Below, piece after piece: positions 54,056 to 63,989 of a stretch of 64,000 nt of DNA. This DNA comes from Fluviispira vulneris. GTDB taxonomy: Bacteria > Bdellovibrionota_B > Oligoflexia > Silvanigrellales > Silvanigrellaceae. Within the stretch, counting starts at the first letter, position 1; each line of letters opens with the position of its first letter. The stretch spans positions 62,001-126,000 of the forward strand of contig NZ_JACRSE010000001.1 in NCBI RefSeq assembly GCF_014281055.1. Direction: 5' to 3'. The position numbers were made by a program, and so were the translations under genes. The notes beneath the pieces are model-generated. The model was given only the letters and a program-made list of their open reading frames with translations, was not told where the DNA came from and did not search any database.

Positions 54056-54088
54056 AACTCAAAGAGAACAACTCTTTGAGTTTTTTTA
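54056..54088 (+). terminator. Terminator of the E3-E2 operon abutting the BMP gene
   Basis: Perfect 11-bp stem AACTCAAAGAG/CTCTTTGAGTT with AACAA loop and T7. It ends 12 nt before the next start codon. Confidence 0.85.
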
Positions 54089-54100
54089 TGGGAATAAAAT

Positions 54101-55150
54101 ATGAAAAAATTTTTGCTTTTATTTGTTTCTTTAGTTTCGTTATTAAATTTATCAGTCGATTTAAATGCAAACGCAAAACAAAAAATTTGCATGGTGCTCG
54201 ATCGTGGTGGGAAAGACGATAAATCGTTTAATGAATCTGCAGTGCGCGGTTTTCAAAAAGCAATGGAAAATTTAGATATTTCTTCAGAAAGTAAATTTCT
54301 TGAAATCCATTCTGATGCTCAGATTCAGCATTATCTAAGAAATTTCTCTCTTGATCCCGCCTGTAGCTTAATTATAACGATTGGCTTTAATCCTTCAAGT
54401 TATGTAAAAAGTTTTGCAGAAAAATATGCGAATAAAAAATATCTAACGATTGATCATAAAGCTCTCTCTTCAAAGAAGAATATTCGTTCTGCTCTTTTTC
54501 GAGAAGATGAAGGGGCATATTTAATGGGAAGTATTGCTGCCATTAAATCGAAATCGAAAAAAATAGGTATGGTTGGAGGAATGGAGATTCCTATGATGAG
54601 TCGTTTTGCCCTGGCTTATGAAGCAGGAGCAAAACACATTTCAAGTAAAATCCATGTGGCAAAAAGTATTATTGGCACAACACCGGATGCTTGGAACAAT
54701 CCAGCAAAAGCAAAGGAAATTGCACTTGCGCAAATTTCTCAAGGTGTAGATGTGATTTTTCAAGTTGCAGGCCCTTCCGGTATGGGAGTATTCGATGCCA
54801 TTAAGCAAGCAAAAGAAAAGAATCCAACTCAAACTTATTTTGCTATAGGAGTCGATTCCAATCAAAATGCTATTGCGCCTAAAATCATTTTAACCAGTAT
54901 GGAAAAGCATGTTGATATGGCAGTTTATTCATCAATTGAAGATATTGTAAATGAAAAGTTCACCAGTGATATAAAAGAGTACAACTTAAGAAATGGTGGT
55001 GTTGACTGGGCTTTTGATAAGCATAATAAATCTTTATTTAGCGCATTTGAAATCCAACGAATAAATAAAATTCGTTCTGAAATTATTGAGGGAAAGATTA
55101 AAGTACCAGATTTTTATACTTTACCTAAAAAAGATCAAAAAAGTATTTAA
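54101..55150 (+). CDS. BMP-family periplasmic binding protein
   Basis: 349 residues. Residues 1-25 are a signal peptide (ANA cleavage) without a lipobox Cys, unlike most relatives. LDRGGKDDKSFNESAVRGF and IGMVGGMEIPMMSRF are the signature of the BmpA/PnrA (Med) nucleoside-binding group, and VDVIFQVAGPSGMGVFDAI follows. It would deliver a nucleoside or similar ligand, but no permease or ATPase gene is near. A terminator hairpin ends 12 nt before the ATG. Confidence 0.88.
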   Translation: MKKFLLLFVSLVSLLNLSVDLNANAKQKICMVLDRGGKDDKSFNESAVRGFQKAMENLDISSESKFLEIHSDAQIQHYLRNFSLDPACSLIITIGFNPSSYVKSFAEKYANKKYLTIDHKALSSKKNIRSALFREDEGAYLMGSIAAIKSKSKKIGMVGGMEIPMMSRFALAYEAGAKHISSKIHVAKSIIGTTPDAWNNPAKAKEIALAQISQGVDVIFQVAGPSGMGVFDAIKQAKEKNPTQTYFAIGVDSNQNAIAPKIILTSMEKHVDMAVYSSIEDIVNEKFTSDIKEYNLRNGGVDWAFDKHNKSLFSAFEIQRINKIRSEIIEGKIKVPDFYTLPKKDQKSI

Positions 55151-55156
55151 TTTAAA

Positions 55157-55738
55157 TTAAAGGTATATAACTCTTTCTTCATTTTTTTCATTTATGAGTC
55201 TTAGAATTATATTTCTTTTAATATTCCAACCATATTTCTCAGGATGGATAAATTCTTCAAGAATTTTCTTTCTAGATTTTCCTTTTACTTTAAAATAAAA
55301 TTCACAAATAGGAGCATTGGATGCTCCGCTTATTTCTCGATTAAACATTTTAATACTTTGCACTGTATCTGTGATATTTTCTCTTGTTTCAAGGCGACAT
55401 TCATCATTTGCTAAAATGTTCCATGGTCGTAAAATCTTTCCAGTCCAATTTTTATTTAGTTCTTCAAGTGTTCTAAAAATAAAAGTTCTCGTACGGACTC
55501 GAGCTATATATAATTCTGGATCTGGATTTGGGATAATATCATCATCATAAAAAGCTTGAAAATCTAAATATGTTTTTGGGAAATAGAACACAATATCTTT
55601 TGCTGTTGCTAAAGTTGAATCAAAAAAGATAGCTTCTTCAGTTTCAACGTATTGCTTGATAGGTTGCCCTACAGAATAAGCATATTGTGCATATACAAAA
55701 AATACAAATATTAAAGACAATCGCTTTTGTATGCTCAT
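55157..55738 (-). CDS. Secreted protein of unknown function (with upstream partner)
   Basis: 193 residues with a signal peptide (1-22, ending AYSVG). DIVFYFPKTY near residue 50 resembles IVYYAPKTG of the protein encoded just upstream, so the two may be distant relatives or partners. Two Cys are seen in the exported part. Family not recognised. Probably co-transcribed with the upstream gene (39 nt apart). Confidence 0.65.
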   Translation of the reverse strand: MSIQKRLSLIFVFFVYAQYAYSVGQPIKQYVETEEAIFFDSTLATAKDIVFYFPKTYLDFQAFYDDDIIPNPDPELYIARVRTRTFIFRTLEELNKNWTGKILRPWNILANDECRLETRENITDTVQSIKMFNREISGASNAPICEFYFKVKGKSRKKILEEFIHPEKYGWNIKRNIILRLINEKNEERVIYL

Positions 55739-55777
55739 TGAATTATCCCTTAATCCAATAACTTTTATGCAGCTTTA

Positions 55778-56968
55778 TTAGGTTCCTGACCAATAGAGTT
55801 TACAGTCGCCCAATAAATTTCTATTTACAAAACCATTTTCTGTTTGTTGAATGCATCCAACGGATAATGGAAAGACTGTCTCAGAGATATTGATTCCTCT
55901 AGGACTTTGGAACTCAAATTTAGCATTTACGTTAATTTCTTTTCTAAAAAATGCTTCATTGATTTTATAAGTAAAACGTGGAGCTGCAGTTCCTGGTTCT
56001 GTTATGTTAGCATTTGTACCAATTGCAGAAAAGAGTTGATCTTCCAGTTTTTGTCTCAATCTTTCTATTGATTGTAGAAGTTTTTCTTGGGCTTCTCTAT
56101 TGTTTGGATCAACAGTAACATTTGAAATTATATTTCCACGACTATCTTTGTAAGTAATTTTCACTCCACATTGATCAGCTGCTTTATTAAGACAAAGACC
56201 TTCTTGCTCCCAAAAGTGACTCAACTGTGCTCTATCTAAAAAGCCATCCCATCTTCTCGAATATGCAATATATGCTTGATAGATTTTTGAGTAATTGACT
56301 TCAACTGAAGCTGTGAAGGCATCTCCGGCCGAATAGTATTGTGCATGTAAGTTTATTTGCAAGGCGTTACCACCACGCAGCATTTGCCGGTAAACACTCG
56401 CACCAACTTTATTCAACATCGCACTGACAGCAATATTTTGATTTAAAGATGGTCCATTGTTTGAATATGCTAGTGCCGAATAAAGAGTTGGATCGCACGT
56501 TGTAATTTTTTCGCCAGTAGATGGGTCTTCTTCAGTGATACAGATTGGTTTTTTAGTATCAGGATCGATGCCTGGAGTTAAAGGAACAACTTTGGTCTTA
56601 AAAAATGGAAAAGGCAAAGCTTTGTAACCTGCTTTTTCTATTGTTCTTATAAGAAGTTCTTTATCTGCACCGAAAACACCAGTTTCAAATTGAACATTAA
56701 ATACACCTGAACCATCTGGTAAGGTTTGAAATCCAACTAAGGGCATTCCATTTATAGTCGCAACACGACCTGTTTTTGGTGCATAATAAACAATAGATTT
56801 ATCTTGTGAATCATAAGCCAATTGAAAATCATGCAAGGATTTTGCATCGAGACCAATGCTGACAGGGACTTTATTTGGATCGACTGGATAAGCATGAGCC
56901 GAAGTGTGAAGCAATGAAAATAATGGAGAAAGAAGAAGAACTTTCAAACTATTTTTTAATATCGACAT
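55778..56968 (-). CDS. Secreted protein of unknown function, larger partner
   Basis: 396 residues with a signal peptide (1-26, ending SAHAYP). The sequence has alternating beta-rich and polar stretches and several Cys that could form disulfides (three or four in the exported part). IVYYAPKTG near residue 60 is echoed in the smaller downstream protein. An amphipathic helix follows at about residue 285. The ATG is preceded by GAGAGGA. Possible envelope or surface protein; not identified. Confidence 0.65.
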   Translation of the reverse strand: MSILKNSLKVLLLSPLFSLLHTSAHAYPVDPNKVPVSIGLDAKSLHDFQLAYDSQDKSIVYYAPKTGRVATINGMPLVGFQTLPDGSGVFNVQFETGVFGADKELLIRTIEKAGYKALPFPFFKTKVVPLTPGIDPDTKKPICITEEDPSTGEKITTCDPTLYSALAYSNNGPSLNQNIAVSAMLNKVGASVYRQMLRGGNALQINLHAQYYSAGDAFTASVEVNYSKIYQAYIAYSRRWDGFLDRAQLSHFWEQEGLCLNKAADQCGVKITYKDSRGNIISNVTVDPNNREAQEKLLQSIERLRQKLEDQLFSAIGTNANITEPGTAAPRFTYKINEAFFRKEINVNAKFEFQSPRGINISETVFPLSVGCIQQTENGFVNRNLLGDCKLYWSGT

Positions 56969-57266
56969 ATTAATCCTCTCTAAAATTTTAATATGAAAAT
57001 AAAATATTTTTATTGATATTTAATTCAAAATACCAATTATAAAAAAGAACTTCTCTTATAATAATATTTTATATTTCAAGCTATTTTTTTTGATTCTAGA
57101 ATCGACTTAGTCTAACCCACATGAAACGAATTAAAACATTAGTACATGAAAGAAGTCAAAAATTTGACAAAGGTTTTAAGCCATTTTAATAATTATTTTT
57201 CATTTCCTTTGAGAGGAAGCAAAAAAGACATCTAGATATTTAATTTTATTATCTAAGGAAACGTAA

Positions 57267-58067
57267 ATGTTACTCAATCATCTTAATTTTAGCATTGATT
57301 TCTTATCCAATCGCAACGTTCATTTATGTCTTTTGTCAGGTGATCCCAGTCGCACGCGTATGATCGCAGAGAAATATTTGCGTAATTCAGAATTGGTCTG
57401 TGATAATCGCGGATTGATTTGTTATATCGGCGAAACATCTTTAGAAATTCCAATCCTTGCTGCTACCTCTGGTATGGGAGCTCCTTCAACAAGCATTGTA
57501 GTAAATGAATTGGCTCAGGCAGGTATAGAAGTTATTATTCGAGTTGGTACGACTGGATCGATTCAAAAATATATTACACCGGGTAGTCTTATTGTTAATT
57601 ATGCATCTCTTTGCAAACAAGGTGCTGCAAAAGATATTGCTCCCAATGAGTATCCTTCTGTTGCATGTCCTTTATTATCCACAGATCTTTACCACACTGC
57701 TAAAGGAATTCACCCTTCTGTTTATTTTGGTATCAATGCTTCTGTTGATACTTTTTATGAAGGGCAAGAACGATATGGTAATGCAAATCCTAAATTGTTA
57801 AGAAAGCAGCAAGGTCTTATTAAAGAATATCAACATTTAAATATTTTAAACTTTGAGATGGAGACTGGTACTTTATTTAAAATGGCAAGTGTTTATAAAT
57901 TTCATGCAACAAGTATTTGTGGTGTGGTTGCAGCAAGATATTCTGAAAATGAGGAATCAGAAAAATTAATACATGATATAGTTGAAGATGTAACGGATAA
58001 AACAATTTTATCCGCTTTGAAAACTTTAGAAAATATTCAAAGCGGAAAATTGAAGTTAAATAATTAA
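57267..58067 (+). CDS. Uridine phosphorylase-like nucleoside phosphorylase
   Basis: 266 residues. Splits nucleosides with phosphate in salvage. GDPSRT, SGMGAPSTSIVVNEL, RVGTTGSIQ and NFEMETGTLF are the phosphate, ribose and base-binding blocks of the Udp/PNP family, with EMET characteristic of uridine phosphorylase. Length is normal. AAGGAA stands before the ATG. It ends 1 nt before the argS stop (convergent). Confidence 0.87.
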   Translation: MLLNHLNFSIDFLSNRNVHLCLLSGDPSRTRMIAEKYLRNSELVCDNRGLICYIGETSLEIPILAATSGMGAPSTSIVVNELAQAGIEVIIRVGTTGSIQKYITPGSLIVNYASLCKQGAAKDIAPNEYPSVACPLLSTDLYHTAKGIHPSVYFGINASVDTFYEGQERYGNANPKLLRKQQGLIKEYQHLNILNFEMETGTLFKMASVYKFHATSICGVVAARYSENEESEKLIHDIVEDVTDKTILSALKTLENIQSGKLKLNN

Positions 58068-58068
58068 T

Positions 58069-59844
58069 TTACATTTTTTCTGGAGAATGAATTCCGAGAA
58101 GTGATAATCCTTCAGAAATAATTTTTTGTGTATTTTTAACCAATGCGAGGCGTGTTTTTTTTATATTTTCTTCTGCATTTTTTATTGGGCATTGCTCATA
58201 AAAACGATTAAAAGATTTAGCGGTATCATAAAGATATCCGGTTAATATAGAAGGGCGATTCTGCAAAGATGCTTGTAATGTAAAATCATTAAAACGAGAA
58301 AGTATAAATAATAATTCTTTTTCAGCTGTTTCGGTTAAGGTGTATTTGATATTTTCTTTGGGGTGACCAAGTTTATCAAGTATACTTGTACAACGCGCAT
58401 GCACATATTGTAAATATGGGCCGGTTTCTCCATCGAGTTTAAGCCACTCTTCAAGGGAAAAGTTTATTTGAGTGTTGTTGTCAACGCGAAGCATTCCGTA
58501 TTTAAGGGCTCCAATGGTGATATTTTTTGCAGTGAGCTCGATTTCTTCATCTGTCCATTGCCCGCGGTATCTTTCTAAGTAGTCATTTTTGACTTTTTCT
58601 TCCATTTTATAGCGAAGATCAAGAAGTTGTAGACCATTTAACTGTCTGGAACTGAAGGGTTTTCCATCTTCTGTGTTCACAGTTTCATAAGATAAATGCA
58701 CTGATTTTGCTGCCTGTGGGTAGCCCATAAGTTCTGCTGTTTTAAACAATTGTTGAAAATGGAGTTTTTGTCGAGAGTCGACCACAACGATTGATTTTGT
58801 AACTTTAGGATCGGCGAATTTGCGTGTGATTAGATCGAGATCTTTAGTTAAATAAAGGCCATTACCATCGGATTTTAAAAACATGGCAAAACCTAATTTC
58901 CATTGGCTTAAATCAATGCCAATTGCACCATTATCTTTAACAAAAAAGCCTTCTTCAAATTTCTTCTTAACTAGAGTTTTGGATGGAGAATGGCATTCAC
59001 TTTCAAAGTACCAAATATCAAAATGGGAATTTAGCCATTTATAAATATCTTTCAGATAGTTAAGACTCCACTCACGGGTTTCTTTCCATAATTCAAAATA
59101 TTCACCTGCAGAATTATCAAGCTGCTTGAGTATTTCAGATATGTGTTGTTTGATTTCTAATTCTTGCTCAGTTCCTTTGGCTTGTTTAAAGGCTTCATCC
59201 GCTTCAGCATACATTTGTCCAAGCCAAGTGCTTTGATTTTCTCTCGGCAATTCTTTTTTGTTTGGATGGGTTAAATACCAAATAATTTTGGCAACATGTG
59301 TGCCTAAATCCCCTGGATAAGTTGCTCGCACAACTTGATTGCCAGCATACTCCAATAGATTGCAAACAGCATCGCCCAAAACGAGACAACGTAAATGACC
59401 CACGTGCATAGCTTTGTGCGTATTCGGTTGAGAGTATTCAACCACAACTTTGTCTTTTTCATTTTCTTTTAACAGATCTTTTTTGAAATATTCTCCTGTA
59501 TTTATGGAGGAAGAAAACGATTCTGCAAGTTTTTCAAATTGGCAATGAAAATTTAAATAGGCATTTACACAATCTACTTTTTCAACGAGCTGATGTGCTT
59601 TTGTGTTTAGACTTTGAGCGAGTTCTTGAGCAATTTTTTGCGGTGCTTTTTTAAATGCTTTTGCAAATAAAAAGCAAGGAAGTGCAGCTTGTCCCAAGGA
59701 AAAGTCAGGGGGAACTGTCAATTGATTATAAACGTCTTGTTCAGCGATTTGAAATTCTAAACCCGACTCCTGTGCAAATTTATTCAATTGAGCGCAGACA
59801 ATATGAGCTATTTCAGATTTAAAGGGGTCGTGTAAGGTCGGCAT
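58069..59844 (-). CDS. argS: Arginyl-tRNA synthetase
   Basis: 591 residues, normal length. Charges tRNA-Arg. The N-terminal Add1 domain is followed by the HIGH motif (KAMHVGHLRC, about residue 140), the KMSKS-like loop (GKPFSSRQ) and a C-terminal DALR anticodon-binding domain. Monocistronic with a 165-bp upstream spacer. Essential house-keeping gene. Confidence 0.96.
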   Translation of the reverse strand: MPTLHDPFKSEIAHIVCAQLNKFAQESGLEFQIAEQDVYNQLTVPPDFSLGQAALPCFLFAKAFKKAPQKIAQELAQSLNTKAHQLVEKVDCVNAYLNFHCQFEKLAESFSSSINTGEYFKKDLLKENEKDKVVVEYSQPNTHKAMHVGHLRCLVLGDAVCNLLEYAGNQVVRATYPGDLGTHVAKIIWYLTHPNKKELPRENQSTWLGQMYAEADEAFKQAKGTEQELEIKQHISEILKQLDNSAGEYFELWKETREWSLNYLKDIYKWLNSHFDIWYFESECHSPSKTLVKKKFEEGFFVKDNGAIGIDLSQWKLGFAMFLKSDGNGLYLTKDLDLITRKFADPKVTKSIVVVDSRQKLHFQQLFKTAELMGYPQAAKSVHLSYETVNTEDGKPFSSRQLNGLQLLDLRYKMEEKVKNDYLERYRGQWTDEEIELTAKNITIGALKYGMLRVDNNTQINFSLEEWLKLDGETGPYLQYVHARCTSILDKLGHPKENIKYTLTETAEKELLFILSRFNDFTLQASLQNRPSILTGYLYDTAKSFNRFYEQCPIKNAEENIKKTRLALVKNTQKIISEGLSLLGIHSPEKM

Positions 59845-60009
59845 TTTTCACCAGAATTTTAAAAATGTTAAAACATATTTAGAATGGCATTCTTAGAAGA
59901 GCAGAGTCAAGAAATGCTCTCATCAGAGCCATAATATGCTCGATACGTTATTGCAAAACCTAAATTGTGTCTAGAATTCTTAGAACTTAATTGTTAATTT
60001 TTATTGGAA

Positions 60010-61389
60010 TTAATTGTCAAAACGAATGACTTCATTGACGCTTTCTATAGGTATAACGAAGAAGGGTTTTTCTGCTTTTTCAAGAAGTTTAAGAATGTGT
60101 TCTTTTTCTTGCTGATAATTGCGCAGAGGGATATAAATTTTTTCAAAACCCAATTTATAAGCCTCTAAAATTCTTGGGAGAGCATGGTTAACCATGCGCA
60201 CTTCACCCGATAAGCTCACTTCACCAAAAAAAGCCGTTTTTACAGGCAATGGTTTGTTAAATAAACTTGAAGCCACAGCAGCTGCGGTTGCAAGATCAAT
60301 TGCTGGTTCAAAAATTTTAAATCCACCTGTAACGTTCGCATAGACATCAACGTTAGAAAGATAAAGCCCCGCACGTTTTTCCAGAACTGCTAAAAGAATG
60401 GTAAAGCGATTCGTGTCAAACCCTGTGGCCAAACGTCTGGGCGAGGCAAAAGAGGTTTTACCAACGAGAACCTGCACTTCGATAAGCAAAGGGCGGGTGC
60501 CTTCCATACTCACTGTGATTGCCGCTCCCTCACAACTTCTTTTGTTTTCATCTAGAAAAACTGAACTTGGGTTGGGGATATCGACTAAGCCATGTCCTTG
60601 CATGGCAAATACCCCGATTTCTCCGGTTGAACCAAAACGATTCTTATTTGCCCTTAGTATTCTGTAACCACTTGATGTGTCACCCTCTAAATGCATAACA
60701 GTATCAACAAGATGCTCAAGAACCTTAGGACCTGCGATCGATCCTTCTTTTGTCACGTGCCCAATGACAAATGTTGAAATCCCTTCACCCTTTGCAGTTT
60801 GCAAAATGAGATTGGTGCATTCTCTGATTTGGCTTACATTTCCAGGGCTTCCTGGGAGTTCAGGGTTATAAACTGTTTGAATAGAGTCCACAACGAGAAC
60901 ATGGGGACAGATTTGTTTTGTGGCTTCGAGAATAGAATGAATATTTGTTTCATTTGTAACTAAGATATTTGGGTTGAGTGAGCCTAAACGTTCTGCTCTC
61001 AATTTGATTTGTGTGCAACTTTCTTCACCACTGGCATAAAGAACTTTGAAGCCTCTTTGGGCAAGTCCGTTTAAAGCTTGTAGGAGTAAGGTTGATTTAC
61101 CTATTCCGGGATCGCCACTTAAGAGCACAAGACTTCCCACAACAAGCCCACCACCTAAAACGCGATCAAGTTCTGGGACTCCACAAAATATTCTTTTCTC
61201 TAATTTTTCTTCGACTTTTGGAAGAGGTACAACAGTTGCTTTAGTTGAATTATGGTTAAAGTGTGATTTACTCACAGTTTCTTCTTGAATGGAGTTCCAA
61301 GCGCTGCAATCTGGGCATTTGCCAAGCCATTTCGGGTGGGTTGCTCCACAGGAAGTGCAAACAAAAACTTGTTTAAAAGAATTTTTCAT
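60010..61389 (-). CDS. radA: DNA repair protein RadA
   Basis: 459 residues. A zinc finger at the start (CTSCGATHPKWLGKCPDC), Walker A SGDPGIGKST, the RadA-specific KNRFG motif and a C-terminal Lon-protease-like domain. Promotes branch migration in recombination. Its ATG overlaps the stop of the methyltransferase upstream by 4 nt, so the two are coupled. Confidence 0.95.
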   Translation of the reverse strand: MKNSFKQVFVCTSCGATHPKWLGKCPDCSAWNSIQEETVSKSHFNHNSTKATVVPLPKVEEKLEKRIFCGVPELDRVLGGGLVVGSLVLLSGDPGIGKSTLLLQALNGLAQRGFKVLYASGEESCTQIKLRAERLGSLNPNILVTNETNIHSILEATKQICPHVLVVDSIQTVYNPELPGSPGNVSQIRECTNLILQTAKGEGISTFVIGHVTKEGSIAGPKVLEHLVDTVMHLEGDTSSGYRILRANKNRFGSTGEIGVFAMQGHGLVDIPNPSSVFLDENKRSCEGAAITVSMEGTRPLLIEVQVLVGKTSFASPRRLATGFDTNRFTILLAVLEKRAGLYLSNVDVYANVTGGFKIFEPAIDLATAAAVASSLFNKPLPVKTAFFGEVSLSGEVRMVNHALPRILEAYKLGFEKIYIPLRNYQQEKEHILKLLEKAEKPFFVIPIESVNEVIRFDN

Positions 61390-62822
61390 CCATTTCCTCG
61401 TTCAAAACACCCAAGCACTTCATAATGAATTGTATGACCAAAAGCATCGAAAAGATTTAAATTTTTTAAGCGAAAACCTCCTTCAAGCAACACGCGTGTG
61501 TCACGCGCAAAACTCGCAGGATCACAGGCAAGATACACAATAAGAGATTTTTTACTACAGAGTTCCACTATCTTTTGCATGACTTCGATACCTGAACCCG
61601 CGCGGGGAGGATCAAGAATTATGAGATCGACTTCTTTATAATTTTCAGGTTGTTCTAGTTTCTTTTTAAATTCTTGATCAATAAAGATTTCGACGTTGTT
61701 TGTGATTCCTGTAACAGGCAAATTTTTACAGTTATTATTTAAAGAATCGATTGCTTCTTTTATACCTTCTATTCCAAAACATTGAACATTTAAATCAATT
61801 CTTTTGCCTGCAAAATATGGAAGAGCAGTAAATATTCCTGCACCAGAATAAAGATCCCACGCAATGAATTGTTTTTTATCGCTTTTATTTTTTATAAAAG
61901 TTTTTAAAAATTCATCAGCGGCCTCTTTTATATGTTGATAATATAAAGGTATACAATCCAAATGAGGTTGAATAAAACTTTGCTTTTTTAAACGAAATCT
62001 TGGGAGCTCAGGATGCTTTAAATGTATAATTTGTTCATTTTGTATAGTCAGATATTTTTCTAAGATTGTTAAACATATTTCTTTGTTAGGTTCTTGATCA
62101 ACATTGAACATTGCAATATTTAACACAACTTTTTCATCATCACATTCCGTAAGTTCAATCTCGCACTCCATTTGGCGACTGAACTTTTTCTCTTGAATTT
62201 CGTTTAAAGCTTTAGTTAAATTCTCTTTTAGAAATGCAATTTTTTCATTTATCTTAAGACTCGTTATTAAACAATGTGAAATATCAACTATTTTGTTAGA
62301 ATTATTTTCTTTGAAACCAAGTTCTTTACCATTAAAATGAAAACGCACTCTCCTCCTATAATGTTCTTTTTTTAAAAAAATAAGCGATAGTATTTTCTCA
62401 GATAAATTAATATTAGTTGAATCCCATTTTCCAATTCTTTTTAAAGTTTCAAAAAACCAGCGGGATTTAAATTCAGATTGAACTTCTGGCGCTATATGTT
62501 GCAACTGACAGCCACCACACTTTGCAATATATTTACAAGGTGGTTCGACTCTGTGCGGAGAAGAATTTTCAATTTTAAGAGCAATTGCATTTTTATAATT
62601 AGATTTTTTATAGACAATTTCAACTTTTGCTGTTTCATTTTCAATCATATCTTTTACAAAAACAATTATACCATCCTCACTGCGAGCAATTGCTTTTCCA
62701 TCTGTAGACATGGCGTAAGAGGTTAATGTTTCTTTTTCATGCTTTATGTTTGGATTAATATGTGCTTTTAAATGTGACTTTTTTGAATGAAAAGATTTTT
62801 GACGATTGCGATGATACTGCAT
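61386..62822 (-). CDS. RlmD/TrmA-family RNA (uracil-C5) methyltransferase
   Basis: 478 residues. A TRAM-like domain in the first ~90 residues follows a basic N-terminal tail, then Cys ligands of an Fe-S cluster (CKYIAKCGGC), SAM motif DLYSGAGIF, DPPRAG and the catalytic Cys in ACDPASFARD. It methylates uracil in 23S rRNA or tRNA; RlmD is the closest in layout. Sits between the FapA-like gene and radA in one operon. Confidence 0.88.
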   Translation of the reverse strand: MQYHRNRQKSFHSKKSHLKAHINPNIKHEKETLTSYAMSTDGKAIARSEDGIIVFVKDMIENETAKVEIVYKKSNYKNAIALKIENSSPHRVEPPCKYIAKCGGCQLQHIAPEVQSEFKSRWFFETLKRIGKWDSTNINLSEKILSLIFLKKEHYRRRVRFHFNGKELGFKENNSNKIVDISHCLITSLKINEKIAFLKENLTKALNEIQEKKFSRQMECEIELTECDDEKVVLNIAMFNVDQEPNKEICLTILEKYLTIQNEQIIHLKHPELPRFRLKKQSFIQPHLDCIPLYYQHIKEAADEFLKTFIKNKSDKKQFIAWDLYSGAGIFTALPYFAGKRIDLNVQCFGIEGIKEAIDSLNNNCKNLPVTGITNNVEIFIDQEFKKKLEQPENYKEVDLIILDPPRAGSGIEVMQKIVELCSKKSLIVYLACDPASFARDTRVLLEGGFRLKNLNLFDAFGHTIHYEVLGCFERGNG

Positions 62823-62837
62823 AGTTTGAAACTTTGC

Positions 62838-63989
62838 CTATTTTGTAGGTGATGGCCATGGCTGTGAATTTTGGATAATAATATTTGTTTTTTGAATTTG
62901 TATGCGGGAACCTTCAGATAGGGTTTCTATTTTTGAAGTACTAGAAAGCGTTTCTGAAAAAAACTTTATATAAGTTGGTTTTTCTTTTTCACTGCCAACT
63001 TTTTTAACATTTAAAGTTCCCTTTTTCATAAAAATTTCACTGCCGGTTATTTTTCCTGGCTCTCCTAAACACTCCAAATTACCGTTCGTTGTGATTCGAG
63101 AAGCAAGAATTGCTTTCTCAACCTTTATGTTACCTTCAACAATAAAACAACTCGATTGAATAAAGTTTGCTTCGAGGTTTCCATTTACGATTATGGCTTT
63201 GGAATCATCATGTGCATGATTGGTTTGAATACCGCTTAAAGCGACAGCATTTCCATGAACAGTGATGCCAGTGGCAGACCAGAATTGTTCGCAGGTAAAA
63301 TCTCCATGAATCACCCATTCGAGCGCTCCGATTATATCGCATTTGGCAATGACGCTGCAATGAAACTCAATTTTTTTCATTTGATCTACGCGTAAATTTT
63401 TAATGGTATAAACAGGTTCGAACTTTAGTTGTCCATCTGGTGATACAACAACTTGTCCCCCCTTGTCGCAAACGAGTTCACCTTTTTCGTTGGTTGTAAA
63501 GGCAGGATCGGGAGTCAAAACAATTATTTTCTTAGGTTCACCTTTTTGAGGAGGCATGGGGAATTCTTGACCAAAAATTGATTTTGCTGGAGTAGCAGGT
63601 GCTGCTTGTTTTATGATGGCAAAAGGAATATTGGGGCGAACAAGATCTTTTGGCATCGTGATTGGATTGAGCCAGCGGATTGTAGCCCCTTTAGTTTCAG
63701 TATATGGGATTCCTTTTAGAAAAAGAAAATCTTTAGAAAATTGAGGGGGCTTAGAACTTGCTGCCCGCTTTATTTCTTCAACGGCTTCAGGTGTCGGTTT
63801 TAAAATATAACCTAATTTTTGTAAATAGGCACAAATTTGTTCATAATTTAAATGAATAACATCTGGTGAAATATGAGATTTTGCGGGTATATGGGCTGAC
63901 ATGCCATCTGGCGATGCTTTGATCGCAAATAAAGTTTTTGTTGCAGGAGAAGGAACTTGACCCGAGGGTGGATTAGTAGATGAACTCAT
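62838..63989 (-). CDS. DUF342/FapA-like polymer-forming protein
   Basis: 383 residues complete in the window (GGAGAT precedes the ATG). The N-terminal half is a DUF342 region (PVYTIKNLRVDQMK, GKGDF-like turns) and the C-terminal half is a beta-helical run of short G-N-x-E repeats (VNGNLEANF, VEGNIKVEK, TNGNLECLG), as in FapA and bactofilin-like proteins. FapA controls phospholipid synthesis in other bacteria. First gene of an operon with the methyltransferase and radA. Confidence 0.78.
   Translation of the reverse strand: MSSSTNPPSGQVPSPATKTLFAIKASPDGMSAHIPAKSHISPDVIHLNYEQICAYLQKLGYILKPTPEAVEEIKRAASSKPPQFSKDFLFLKGIPYTETKGATIRWLNPITMPKDLVRPNIPFAIIKQAAPATPAKSIFGQEFPMPPQKGEPKKIIVLTPDPAFTTNEKGELVCDKGGQVVVSPDGQLKFEPVYTIKNLRVDQMKKIEFHCSVIAKCDIIGALEWVIHGDFTCEQFWSATGITVHGNAVALSGIQTNHAHDDSKAIIVNGNLEANFIQSSCFIVEGNIKVEKAILASRITTNGNLECLGEPGKITGSEIFMKKGTLNVKKVGSEKEKPTYIKFFSETLSSTSKIETLSEGSRIQIQKTNIIIQNSQPWPSPTK

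Noticed and set aside
57092-57103. GATTCTAGAATC palindrome upstream of the uridine phosphorylase-like gene
   Set aside because: Only 12 bp, expected occasionally in AT-rich DNA, and not placed on a recognisable promoter.
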